Assembly: GCF_038095555.1 (NCBI RefSeq)
Contig: NZ_CP124591.1
Span: 1,974,891 to 2,038,890 of the forward strand
Reading direction: 5' to 3'
DNA length: 64,000 bases
Origin: Macrococcoides psychrotolerans
GTDB taxonomy: Bacteria; Bacillota; Bacilli; Staphylococcales; Staphylococcaceae
The position numbers were made by a program, and so were the translations under genes. The notes under the pieces are model-generated. The model did no database searches. It was not told the DNA's origin and saw only the letters and a list, made by a program, of their open reading frames with translations. Positions 22,330 to 29,812 of this stretch are shown here, piece by piece (position 1 is the first letter of the stretch; each line of letters begins with the position of its first letter).

Positions 22330-23967
22330 TTATCGAAGAATGGCAAATGCTTGATACGGCTTTATTTTATGCGATACATTATCGTTATTTGTTATTAGCA
22401 CTTCGCCTTCTAGATCAAATGATACTGGTAGTTCTGCAGGTTCTTCACTAAAGTTTGCAACAACAAATAAAATTTGATTACCCAGTGTTCTCTCATAAAC
22501 AAATAACTGTTTATGTTCTTCTAATAACGGTTTCACTTCTCCATAAGTTATTATATCTCGTTCATGTCTTAATTTTATCAGTTTTTGGTAAGTATAGAAG
22601 ATAGAATTTTCATCTTTTAAAGCTTTCTCAACGTTTATCTGTTGATAATTATCTGCGACCTTAATCCAAGGTTCATTCGTTGTAAACCCTGCATACTTAC
22701 TATCATCCCATTGTACCGGAGACCTTGAATTATCTCTTGATTTATCTTGAAGCACCTTTAGAATCTCATTTTCTGAGCGTCCTTCTGCTTTCATGATTTG
22801 ATAAGCATTTAATGACTCTACATCACGATAATCTTCTATACTATTTAAATAGAGATTTGTCATACCAATCTCTTCTCCTTGGTAGATATAAGGCGTACCT
22901 TGAAGCAAGTGCAGAACAATTGCCAGCATTTTTGCAGATTTCACGCGTTCTGCTTCCGTCTTGTCACTACCGAAACGACTTACAACACGAGGTTGATCGT
23001 GATTGCACCAGAATATCGCATTCCATCCATTCCCTTTTGAAATCCCCGTCTGCCAGTGAAATAATATACGCTTTAATTCTACAAAATCAAAGGGCATCGT
23101 CGTCCATTTTTCACCATTTTTATAATCAACTTTTAAATGATGAAAATTAAAGACACTGCTCAATTCTTGACGATCTGGCCTTGTATAGCGAATACAATGC
23201 TCCAATGTCGTGGAACTCATTTCGCCTACTGTCATAAATCCTTCTTTATCACCGAACGTATTGCGATTTAATTCATGCAAAAATTCATGTACTCGAGGGC
23301 CATCTGTATAAAATTCTTTACCTATCTTAACAGAATCTTTGAATGTCCCTTTTGAAATCAAATTAATAACATCAAACCTAAAGCCATCCATCCCAAAATC
23401 AATCCAGTAGTTAATCATATCGTAAATTTCTTTACGTAGCGATTCATTCTCCCAGTTCAAATCAGCCTGTGTCACATCGAACAGTCGTAAGTAATATTGT
23501 CCTGATAATTCATCGTATTGCCATGCATTACCCCCAAACTTGGATTCCCAGTTCGTTGGAGGGTTGTCTTTCGACCCATCTTTCCAAATATAATAATCTC
23601 GGTAAGGATTATCTTTAGATTTGCGTGATTCTACAAACCAATTATGATGGGTAGATGTATGATTGATGACAATATCAGACATGATCTTGATACCACGTGC
23701 ATGGGCTTCATCTAACAAGCGCCTGAAATCCTCCTTAGTTCCAAATTCAGGATTAATCTCATAATAATCGCTAATATCGTAACCGTTATCGTTCATCGGG
23801 GAATGATAAACCGGAGTAAGCCATATATAATCAATACCTAGATGCTTTAAATAATCCAGTTTCTCGATAATTCCATTGATATCTCCTTGTCCATCTCCTG
23901 TTGTGTCGTTAAATGATTTAGGATAAATCTGATAGACAACCGACTTTCTCCAATCTGTTACCGCCAT
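22330..23967 (-). CDS. treC: Alpha,alpha-phosphotrehalase (trehalose-6-P hydrolase)
   Basis: This is a 545-residue GH13 enzyme. Conserved regions are VVYQIYPKSFNDTTGDGQGD near residue 10, DIVINHTS near 97, DGFRFDVINLISKG with the nucleophile Asp near 200, VGEMSS with the acid/base Glu near 252 and WCNHDQPR near 327. It splits trehalose-6-phosphate made by the TreP permease into glucose and glucose-6-phosphate. A strong AGGGG site precedes the ATG. Identity rests on motif context and on its place between treP and treR. Confidence 0.95.
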   Translation of the reverse strand: MAVTDWRKSVVYQIYPKSFNDTTGDGQGDINGIIEKLDYLKHLGIDYIWLTPVYHSPMNDNGYDISDYYEINPEFGTKEDFRRLLDEAHARGIKIMSDIVINHTSTHHNWFVESRKSKDNPYRDYYIWKDGSKDNPPTNWESKFGGNAWQYDELSGQYYLRLFDVTQADLNWENESLRKEIYDMINYWIDFGMDGFRFDVINLISKGTFKDSVKIGKEFYTDGPRVHEFLHELNRNTFGDKEGFMTVGEMSSTTLEHCIRYTRPDRQELSSVFNFHHLKVDYKNGEKWTTMPFDFVELKRILFHWQTGISKGNGWNAIFWCNHDQPRVVSRFGSDKTEAERVKSAKMLAIVLHLLQGTPYIYQGEEIGMTNLYLNSIEDYRDVESLNAYQIMKAEGRSENEILKVLQDKSRDNSRSPVQWDDSKYAGFTTNEPWIKVADNYQQINVEKALKDENSIFYTYQKLIKLRHERDIITYGEVKPLLEEHKQLFVYERTLGNQILFVVANFSEEPAELPVSFDLEGEVLITNNDNVSHKIKPYQAFAILR

Positions 23968-24001
23968 TGTATTACCCCTAACTTAAAGTATTTATATAAT
24001 T

Positions 24002-24041
24002 TTATACCGAACAACATGTATTTACAAGTTGTTCGGTATAA
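24002..24041 (-). promoter_or_regulatory. Intra-operon hairpin between treP and treC
   Basis: A perfect 14-bp inverted repeat (ttataccgaacaac / gttgttcggtataa, 12-nt loop) fills the treP-treC gap. It lacks a T-run, so it is more likely an mRNA-stabilising or processing stem than a terminator. The loop contains TTGTAAATACATG, which resembles a TreR operator half-site; that may be chance. Confidence 0.55.
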
Positions 24042-24049
24042 TGTAAGTC

Positions 24050-25522
24050 CTATAACTTTTTATCTGCAACAATCGGTTCTGCAATATCATCGCCCATCTT
24101 CTTCTTCGCAAAGTTTGAGAATACTAATGTTAAAATCATCGGCAATACCATCGCGATAAGCATACCGATTAAGAACGTGCCTTTAAACCCGCTATTAATA
24201 CTCATAATACCAGGGACACCACCAACACCGACTTTACCCAATAGTTGCTGAGAACCAAATAATGCACCAACAAGACCCGTAGTTATTACTGCCGCAATAA
24301 ATGGATATTTCAGTGGGATGTTTACACCAAACATTGCAGGCTCTGTTACACCTAACCATCCAGAAATACCTGAAGTAAATGCTAAACCTTGTTCTTTAAC
24401 CATCTTCTTACGTTTATATAAGAACCATGCTGCAAACGCTGCAGACCCTTGAGAAATATTAGAAATTGCTAAGATTGGCCATAAATATGTTCCATCTAAT
24501 TTAGAACTCATCAGCTGGAAGTCTACCGCTAAGAACATGTGATGTAACCCCGTGATAACAAGCGGAGCATAAACTAGTCCATAAATTAATCCGCCTAACC
24601 ATCCAGCTTGTTCAAAGATAAATTGAATTGCGCCAGTAATTTGGTTACCTAACCAGAATGCAACTGGCCCAATGATTATAAATGATAAGAAACCTACTAA
24701 CAATAATGCAACAGGTCCTACGACTAACATCTTAATTGAATCATGTGCACGTTTATTTAAGAAACGCTCAACTTGTGCTAAACACCACGTTGCAATTAAG
24801 ATTGGTAATACTTGGGCTGCATAGTTTAATTGTTGAACTTTCAATCCAAATACATCCCAAGTTGGAATTTCAACAAGTTTACCTGTTTTCGCATCCGCTA
24901 ATCCGTATTGTGAAGCAAGTGCAGGGTTAACTAACACTAAACCTAATACTAATCCAAGAATCGGACTGCCCCCAAACACACGCATCGCACTCCAACCGAT
25001 TAATGCAGGTAAGAAGTGGAATGGAGTTACAGCTATCAACTTGATGATTTCTGCAATACCTTTTATTTGTGGGTATACATCAACTACAGCTTTCCCTTTA
25101 TAAATTGCACCAGCTTCTAATAATAAATTTGATAAACCAAGTAATAGACCCGCTGTTACGATCGCAGGAAGTAATGGAATAAATACATCACCTAATGTTT
25201 TTATCAACTTTTGAATCGGACTCATCTTCTCTGCTGCTGCTGTTTTAACTTCTTCTTTTGAACTCTCGCCGACACCCGTCTCATCTACAAATACTTTATA
25301 TGCCTCGTCTACAGTACCAGGGCCGATAACAATTTGGAACTGGTTATTTGCTGCGAACGATCCTTTAACTAAACTAATTTTATCTAGAGCTGACTTATCT
25401 ACTTTATTATCATCATCTAATACTAATCTTAATCTCGTAACACAATGCGTTGCGGCATTAACATTTTCTTTTCCACCAATGGCTTTTATAATATCTTTTA
25501 CATCTTGTCTGTTGACTGCCAT
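24050..25522 (-). CDS. treP: PTS trehalose transporter, EIIBC
   Basis: The protein of about 490 residues has an N-terminal EIIB domain with the phosphorylated cysteine (NAATHCVTRLRLVLDDD, around residue 26) and, from about residue 105, a hydrophobic EIIC membrane domain with about ten segments and the GITEPAxFG-type motif LGVTEPAMFGVNIPLKYP. No EIIA domain is attached, so it depends on a EIIA-Glc from elsewhere. It imports trehalose as trehalose-6-phosphate. The ATG at 25522 is preferred on spacing from AAGGGG; the ATG at 25531 is too close. It is the first gene of the tre operon. Confidence 0.95.
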   Translation of the reverse strand: MAVNRQDVKDIIKAIGGKENVNAATHCVTRLRLVLDDDNKVDKSALDKISLVKGSFAANNQFQIVIGPGTVDEAYKVFVDETGVGESSKEEVKTAAAEKMSPIQKLIKTLGDVFIPLLPAIVTAGLLLGLSNLLLEAGAIYKGKAVVDVYPQIKGIAEIIKLIAVTPFHFLPALIGWSAMRVFGGSPILGLVLGLVLVNPALASQYGLADAKTGKLVEIPTWDVFGLKVQQLNYAAQVLPILIATWCLAQVERFLNKRAHDSIKMLVVGPVALLLVGFLSFIIIGPVAFWLGNQITGAIQFIFEQAGWLGGLIYGLVYAPLVITGLHHMFLAVDFQLMSSKLDGTYLWPILAISNISQGSAAFAAWFLYKRKKMVKEQGLAFTSGISGWLGVTEPAMFGVNIPLKYPFIAAVITTGLVGALFGSQQLLGKVGVGGVPGIMSINSGFKGTFLIGMLIAMVLPMILTLVFSNFAKKKMGDDIAEPIVADKKL

Positions 25523-25553
25523 ATGTTCCATCCCCTTTTCTTAATATGCTAAC

Positions 25554-25603
25554 ATTGTACTCTGTCTATACAAGTATGTAAAGGTTTTATGAAAGGGTTT
25601 TCA
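25554..25603 (-). promoter_or_regulatory. tre promoter with TreR-operator and cre-like sites
   Basis: On the minus strand TTTACA (25582-25577), 17 bp and TACAAT (25559-25554) form the promoter. The spacer holds CTTGTATAGACAG, close to the TreR operator TTGTATATACAA. Just upstream, TGAAAACCCTTTCA (25603-25590) is a close match to the CcpA cre site. Together these suggest trehalose induction and glucose repression. Confidence 0.75.
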
Positions 25604-25633
25604 AAATACATTGACGATAGATATAAGTAAAAA

Positions 25634-25660
25634 AAGACCTTAACATAATGTTAAGGTCTT
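25634..25660 (-). terminator. Terminator after tRNA-Ser
   Basis: A perfect inverted repeat (aagaccttaacat / atgttaaggtctt) is followed on the minus strand by a T-run. It lies about 30 bp past the tRNA 3' end. Confidence 0.85.
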
Positions 25661-25690
25661 CAATATATAAAAGTTTAATTGTCAAAATAA

Positions 25691-25784
25691 TGGCGGAGGA
25701 AGAGGGATTCGAACCCCCGCGAGCCGTTAAGCCCCTGTCGGTTTTCAAGACCGATCCCTTCAGCCGGACTTGGGTATTCCTCCA
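25691..25784 (-). tRNA. tRNA-Ser (UGA)
   Basis: The 94-nt minus-strand sequence folds as a class II tRNA with long variable arm: acceptor GGAGGAA.. pairing with ..TTCCTCC, anticodon loop TCTTGAAA giving anticodon UGA, T-loop GGTTCGAATCC and an encoded CCA end. It reads UCA/UCN serine codons. The gene stands alone with its own terminator, upstream of the tre operon. Confidence 0.95.
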
Positions 25785-25846
25785 AATAAGACAATATCAA
25801 TAATATAATATATCAAGGATGCTGTCAATAATTCACGATCAATATT

Positions 25847-26215
25847 TTAATACATTTTAGTCTCTATGTTACTAATCATCCATTCTTTTCCGAATTTCGC
25901 TAAAAATATCGTCAGTTCCAATGGCCAAACAATGCGATAGCCATCAGTTCTTGCATCCACTAAATTACGCGCAATAACACGTGCCGTTTTTTCTCTATAA
26001 ATGATTTCCAGGAACTCTTCACGAACACTATAATATTTCATCGTTTCCGATTGAACAGCATGGAGCCATTCGCATTTCTTCTGCTTATACCCGGTAATAT
26101 GTATAATATGACTGCCATCCATCATAATCCTATCGATTGAATGCGTATCCTTTTCAATCATACCATCGACCAACATTCTATAAATCTCATGTAACTTTTT
26201 CTCCGTCATCGGCAT
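25847..26215 (-). CDS. NTF2-like (DUF4440/SnoaL-type) small protein
   Basis: The 122-residue protein starts with a helix (TEKKLHEIYRMLVDGMIEKD) followed by alternating strands ending RIVWPLELTIFLAKFGKEWMI, the cone-shaped NTF2-like pattern. Such domains bind small ligands or act as tiny enzymes; no catalytic residue points to a given activity. The ATG at 26215 has an AGGAGCG site; the extra N-terminus to 26263 is hydrophobic and poorly supported. It is a single-gene unit. Confidence 0.65.
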   Translation of the reverse strand: MPMTEKKLHEIYRMLVDGMIEKDTHSIDRIMMDGSHIIHITGYKQKKCEWLHAVQSETMKYYSVREEFLEIIYREKTARVIARNLVDARTDGYRIVWPLELTIFLAKFGKEWMISNIETKMY

Positions 26216-26252
26216 AATATCGCTCCTATACAATATAAAAAATATTATAAAT

Positions 26253-26276
26253 AAAGAGGCCAATTATGGCCTCTTT
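26253..26276. terminator. Hairpin terminator
   Basis: The perfect inverted repeat aaagaggcca / tggcctcttt has a 4-nt AT loop and T-rich flanks. It lies two bases past the stop of a 25-codon minus-strand ORF and upstream of the NTF2-like gene. Confidence 0.75.
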
Positions 26277-26277
26277 G

Positions 26278-26355
26278 TTATTCTTCTGACTTAATATCGG
26301 CAGCAACCTCTGTTACTGCTTCAGCACAAGATATATGCCTATTATAATCATTCAT
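26278..26355 (-). CDS. Possible 25-residue peptide or gene remnant
   Basis: An ATG at 26355 opens 25 codons (MNDYNRHISCAEAVTEVAAD then IKSEE) ending two bases before a strong hairpin. No convincing ribosome site precedes it. The terminator shows that something is transcribed here, but it could equally be the tail of a decayed gene. The stretch 26356-26609 upstream holds nothing else I recognise except the promoter region of the next gene and a weak parS-like 16-mer at 26547. Confidence 0.3.
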   Translation of the reverse strand: MNDYNRHISCAEAVTEVAADIKSEE

Positions 26356-26609
26356 CTAATTAATATAACGATTAGCTGAAACTACTTTTACTCACTGCAG
26401 TAATTGTTGACTGTAATACGTTAATACCCTTCACATTAAAAATGAAACTACGTAAATTCTTAAATAAATCTTAATAATTCATTAAAATGATTTATATTCA
26501 TCTTTTATACAAAGACATGTCAGTCTAGGATCATTAAGAAAAGAAACGTTTCACATGAAATAAACTATATCCCACCTTTTGTTATAATAAAGAAAACAGG
26601 AGGTGCCAA

Positions 26610-26789
26610 ATGGAAATATTATTATTCGGACTCATGATCTTCATTATCTGTATCACAGCAAGTTATGTCACAGCTTTGTTAATCAATCGCTTCTCAAAGA
26701 ATGAATATCGTTTTAATTTTAAATTTGCCGTGACAAATGCGTTGTTCTTTACAATCGCTTATTTGTTTATCATGTATTTTATGAAATAA
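26610..26789 (+). CDS. Small membrane protein of 59 residues
   Basis: ATG at 26610 is preceded by a strong ACAGGAGGTG site and a TATAAT box at 26583-26588. The 59-residue product has two hydrophobic segments: residues 3-25 (LLFGLMIFIICITASYVTA) and about 38-58, separated by a charged loop (NRFSKNEYRFNFK). No family recognised. It ends in a strong shared terminator and lies just outside the island, in the sequence that would abut the guaA 3' end in an island-free chromosome. Confidence 0.75.
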   Translation: MEILLFGLMIFIICITASYVTALLINRFSKNEYRFNFKFAVTNALFFTIAYLFIMYFMK

Positions 26790-26825
26790 AAGAATCCTTT
26801 AATCTTTATGATTAAAGGATTCTTT
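26789..26825. terminator. Bidirectional terminator, probably the original guaA terminator
   Basis: A perfect 16-bp inverted repeat (aaagaatcctttaatc / gattaaaggattcttt, 5-nt loop) lies right after the 59-aa gene and 5 bp outside the left att copy. If the island is removed in silico, guaA's stop codon falls directly before it, so it was probably guaA's own terminator. Confidence 0.8.
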
Positions 26826-26830
26826 CTAAT

Positions 26831-26846
26831 CTATTCCCACTCAATC
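26831..26846. repeat. Left attachment core (distal copy)
   Basis: The 16-mer ctattcccactcaatc is identical to the guaA-proximal copy at 39579-39594 and in the same orientation. It no longer belongs to a reading frame here and marks the outer island boundary. Confidence 0.92.
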
Positions 26847-26959
26847 CAAAACGTCTTTTCACTTTGGTTCAATTTAATTCAAACACTAGTGAAATCAACG
26901 GTTGTCCGATAGTTATGTAATTTTGAGATAAATTGGACTTCCCCTTTTCACTAAAAGTC

Positions 26960-26977
26960 TGCCCTTTTTTTGCCCTC
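26960..26977. repeat. Candidate integrase arm-binding repeats, left
   Basis: Two TGCCC(T) units 11 bp apart (tgccctttttttgccctc) lie about 115 bp inside the left att core. The same motif pair with the same 11-bp spacing and orientation lies inside the right end. This fits arm-type sites for the integrase, whose N-terminal domain is of the arm-binding type. Confidence 0.5.
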
Positions 26978-26979
26978 AA

Positions 26980-27588
26980 TTATTTATTTCGTCTATTGTT
27001 CGTTTTATTTACAAGCTTAGCTAATCTATTATCTAAATTACTTTTTTTAGTTTCTTTAAATTCTTCTCTTTTTCGATTGAATTCTTCTTTCTTAATTTGG
27101 ATAGTTTTATTCTTCATCATTCTATCATCATCATCGATAGAAATCTCATCACAAATTTCATTCCAAGTTTTCATTTCAATTCCAGGCAATATCCCTGCTT
27201 CTTCTTCTATGAAGCTAAGGTCAGTTGTATGTATATATGGTATCTTCATATGGAAAGCAAAATAAAGAGATGCATATTCTCCTAAATTTTTAATAGTTTT
27301 ATTACTATTATCAATATCATCAAAATTTCTCTGCCTTAACTGATGTAGAAACTGTACTTCTAGTTCTTTTAAATCTGATACTTTTAAAACTTGATATAAA
27401 TGCTGATTTTCTTGATATTTTGTATAGATATATCTAAATTTATCTTTATTTTTTTCAAATTTAACAATTTCGTTATGAACTTGTTCTACAAAGCCTACTA
27501 CAGAGTAATTTCTAAGATAATCTACTTCTGAATCACAGTGACAGGCATCTACCCAGACATTAGCGTCACAAACACAACTAACCTTCAT
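26980..27588 (-). CDS. PIN-domain-like putative nuclease (toxin/effector candidate)
   Basis: The 202-residue protein starts MKVSCVCDANVWVDACHCD. Spaced acidic residues match the PIN catalytic quartet: D8 (CDANVW), E40 (VHNEIVKF), E104 (NLGEYASLYFA) and D123 (IHTTDLSF), with a Rossmann-like alternation between. A lysine/arginine-rich tail (about 155-202) could bind nucleic acid. PIN proteins are Mg-dependent RNases, often toxins. Its start overlaps the upstream ImmA/IrrE gene by 11 bp, so the two are coupled. Position at the island edge is the usual PICI cargo slot. Assignment is by motif only; the target is unknown. Confidence 0.65.
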   Translation of the reverse strand: MKVSCVCDANVWVDACHCDSEVDYLRNYSVVGFVEQVHNEIVKFEKNKDKFRYIYTKYQENQHLYQVLKVSDLKELEVQFLHQLRQRNFDDIDNSNKTIKNLGEYASLYFAFHMKIPYIHTTDLSFIEEEAGILPGIEMKTWNEICDEISIDDDDRMMKNKTIQIKKEEFNRKREEFKETKKSNLDNRLAKLVNKTNNRRNK

Positions 27589-28333
27589 TTAAATTCAGCT
27601 CCTCATCTATGAGGTTTAAAACTGACTCTAAATAACTATCTAATAATTGACCGTTTTTATAATTTTCATTTAAATCATCAATAAACGAAGGTGAGATATA
27701 ATCGGTTGCAGGAATATCATAAATAGAGTAATCCAAATTATTCTTTTTACATTCCTCTATAAGTCTGTCGTGTTGTGACTGTAAACCTAGATTTAATCTA
27801 TTTGGGTTTAATGTATTAGGATATATCTCTAATAAAGCTCTCGCAACATTCATATATGAAGCCGAAAAATAATTTTGCAATTTAATGATGTTAACTTTAG
27901 ATATGAACTTCACATTAATATTATCATCAATTATTTTCTTTCTTAATTCATTTCTATCTATCAATATTTTAGAAGCAAAATTCTCCGCCTTAAATTCCAT
28001 TTCATTATATTCATTTTCTGCACGAGAACTTATATGTCCGGTATCTCCTGTGTACCAATGATAAACTTCGTGCCAAAGAGATTGGTTTTGACGAGCATAA
28101 TGATGGGATCTATTTACAAATATACACTTGAATTCTCCTATATTAATATGAAACCCTGAAATATCTTCATCTATATGTTTACCTATAATAAAAAACCCTA
28201 ATCCCTCTATTGTTGCGTAAGAGTCAGAAATAGGGCCTTTTATGTGTGGAAATTCTCTTTTAAAATTTCTAACTGTTTCATCAACCTCAAGCGATAATTC
28301 TTTTTGTCTTTCATCACTCAATATTTTAGGCAT
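27578..28333 (-). CDS. ImmA/IrrE-family metallo-endopeptidase
   Basis: The 251-residue protein contains the zinc-protease motif HEVYH (residues 88-92 from the chosen start) and a downstream Glu helix (EMEFKAENFASKIL), the COG2856 ImmA/IrrE signature. Family members cleave HTH repressors: ImmA of ICEBs1 cuts ImmR, IrrE of Deinococcus cuts DdrO. The ATG at 28333 is preferred because AGAGG is well spaced from it; the ATG at 28339 is too close. It overlaps the HTH gene upstream by 8 bp and the PIN gene downstream by 11 bp, forming a tight three-gene operon. Confidence 0.88.
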   Translation of the reverse strand: MPKILSDERQKELSLEVDETVRNFKREFPHIKGPISDSYATIEGLGFFIIGKHIDEDISGFHINIGEFKCIFVNRSHHYARQNQSLWHEVYHWYTGDTGHISSRAENEYNEMEFKAENFASKILIDRNELRKKIIDDNINVKFISKVNIIKLQNYFSASYMNVARALLEIYPNTLNPNRLNLGLQSQHDRLIEECKKNNLDYSIYDIPATDYISPSFIDDLNENYKNGQLLDSYLESVLNLIDEELNLNEG

Positions 28334-28640
28334 TAACATTACCTCTCAATTTCCTTTGTTCTACCATGATACTAAATAGCTTCAAAGTACTTTTGATACT
28401 TTCTTCTGCTCCGCTACCTCTAAAACTTATTTCAGATACTTCCTCTGCTTTAAATATCTCATCTTTTGGAATGTTTAAAATTTCTGCACATTCCAAGAAT
28501 CTTTCCCTATTAAAAACATATCCGTGATTTATCGACTCATGTAAATCATTGTATCCTTGTTTCTTTAAATCAATACCTTTTTGATTTAACAAACGTATTA
28601 ACTCAGACTGTGTGTACTTTGGAATCTTTAAAAAGTTCAT
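28326..28640 (-). CDS. Helix-turn-helix regulator of the ImmA-PIN operon
   Basis: The 104-residue protein is predicted mostly helical; residues 8-65 (TQSELIRLLNQKGIDL... NIPKDEIFKAEE) resemble an Xre/Cro-type HTH in spacing, with no enzyme motif. The C-terminal segment (SIKSTLKLFSIMVEQRK) may be the site that ImmA recognises. An AGGAGGGG site precedes the ATG. Two perfect palindromes lie just upstream. The simplest reading is an autorepressor and antitoxin-like partner that the co-encoded protease can inactivate; this is inference. Confidence 0.6.
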   Translation of the reverse strand: MNFLKIPKYTQSELIRLLNQKGIDLKKQGYNDLHESINHGYVFNRERFLECAEILNIPKDEIFKAEEVSEISFRGSGAEESIKSTLKLFSIMVEQRKLRGNVNA

Positions 28641-28658
28641 AATATTCCCCTCCTAAAC

Positions 28659-28725
28659 ATTACCTATTTGCTAGGTAATACTCTTAACTTCTATTTATAT
28701 TATACCCTCTTTACAGTGATGTAAA
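28659..28725 (-). promoter_or_regulatory. Promoter and twin operator palindromes of the HTH-ImmA-PIN operon
   Basis: TATAAT (28704-28699, minus strand) is flanked by two perfect dyads: TTTACA-TCAC-TGTAAA at 28725-28710, overlapping the -35 region, and ATTACCTA-5 nt-TAGGTAAT at 28679-28659, between the promoter and the ribosome site. Their placement fits autorepression by the HTH protein. Confidence 0.7.
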
Positions 28726-28740
28726 TAGCTATGCCAGTAA

Positions 28741-29275
28741 GCGTCAAAACTATACAACCTCTAAATCGAAAAGCAAATACTGACGTCTAAACATACTCGT
28801 GATTTGAACGTAGAGGGGGCTATTTTAACCGTTTCACACCAAAACGACCAAACATCAGTAATTTTCGTTCTTTTACATTCTAGAAGCTCTATACGACTTA
28901 AAAAATATTTTTTAGTTACATCCAAATATGGACTTATTGAATTAATGCGCTCAGATTTGAGCGCATTAACCAACCAGCTACCCACTAACTAAAATTTAAC
29001 GTGCTTAGAATGGCAATGAGAAGCGGGCAGTTACAGACAATTTAGTCCTTAACTCGATATCTAAGGCTGGACTCAAACATCCTTACCTCAGATCATAACG
29101 TAAAATTGCGTTCTCAAAAAAACTGAACACGTTAATATCGCGCTCAGATCAAAAACGTAACATTTGGTTTTTAACCGAAGATGATTTGTACGAATTTTTA
29201 ATGTAAGAATTTCACGACATACTACAGCCGAGATATCGTCTCTATATGATTACACCTGAATAATTGGGCGTACAC
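28741..29275. other. Non-coding island segment with palindrome and repeats
   Basis: No credible gene was found in this segment of about 535 bp. It holds a perfect 11-bp-arm palindrome (taatgcgctca-gatt-tgagcgcatta, 28943-28968) and an imperfect direct repeat CTCAGATCA..AACGTAA at 29087-29103 and 29143-29160; the CTCAGAT element also occurs in the palindrome. Short decayed-looking coding stretches occur on the + strand near 29165-29205 and 29335-29398. It could be an origin, a packaging site or the scar of lost cargo. Confidence 0.5.
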
Positions 29276-29280
29276 AAAAA

Positions 29281-29304
29281 GGACACCCCAAACCTGGGGC
29301 ACCC
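29281..29304 (-). terminator. Terminator of the island replication operon
   Basis: On the minus strand GGGTGCCCCA / TGGGGTGTCC forms a 10-bp stem with a 4-nt loop followed by TTTTT. It closes the leftward operon that starts at the Cro-like gene. The 120 bp between it and the last gene holds no gene. Confidence 0.8.
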
Positions 29305-29424
29305 TTTAATTTTTCCGCATCCTTTTTAGGGACTGTATGAACTCACTGAAAATCATGACTTAAAATCATACAAAACCTTTAGTGAAGCCATTCTTATATG
29401 AATTCATTCCGTGTTCGTTATTTC

Positions 29425-29799
29425 TCATAAATATTTTACAGGACTTATCGAAAATGTACGCGTAAAAGAAGCATTTTCTAACTCGCTATTTATATCTTTT
29501 CTGCTACGAAAAACTACTTCATACTGCGATATATCAATAATCTCTTCTAACTTATCACGTCTAATATAGACGTTACCTAATGCATCAATCAATGCTAAAT
29601 CTCTTCGCATTTTATGCACAAGTCTTTCAAGCACAACACAATAACGCTGCGTCTCCCCGTCGAGATAAGAAGCTGCACCAACTACATGGCCATATTTCAT
29701 AGCGTTAGCATTTCCTTTTTTAGTTTCACTCTTGGTATTTCCTTTGTTACCAAGAGCGATTTTATTATTTTTAGCAAACCTGCCATCTTCATTTCTCAT
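29425..29799 (-). CDS. Island late protein, possible small-terminase-like
   Basis: The 124-residue protein starts MRNEDGRFAKNNKIALGNKG and continues TKKGNANAMKYGHVVGAAS. GRFxKxNK and GNxNAxKxG patterns like these are common at the N-terminus of phage small terminases and related packaging proteins, and SaPI-type islands encode a TerS at the end of a late operon. The rest (ERLVHKMRRDLALIDALGNV) is helical and basic. This is a weak, pattern-level call; it may simply be an uncharacterised island protein. The ATG at 29799 is chosen on spacing from AGGGAG. Confidence 0.4.
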   Translation of the reverse strand: MRNEDGRFAKNNKIALGNKGNTKSETKKGNANAMKYGHVVGAASYLDGETQRYCVVLERLVHKMRRDLALIDALGNVYIRRDKLEEIIDISQYEVVFRSRKDINSELENASFTRTFSISPVKYL

Positions 29800-29812
29800 T
29801 AGGATCATCTCC

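Noticed and set aside
26547..26562. parS-like sequence CGTTTCACATGAAATA
   Set aside because: Three mismatches including the centre of the dyad; too weak to annotate, mentioned only beside the better tmk site.
26980..27588. Assignment of the PIN-like protein to DUF4411
   Set aside because: DUF4411 proteins also pair with ImmA/IrrE, but the N-terminal motif here does not clearly match; only the broader PIN-like call is kept.
28761..28992. Overlapping frames of 74 (minus) and 62 (plus) codons in the island
   Set aside because: They overlap each other, have no ribosome site and span the palindrome region; the segment is treated as non-coding.
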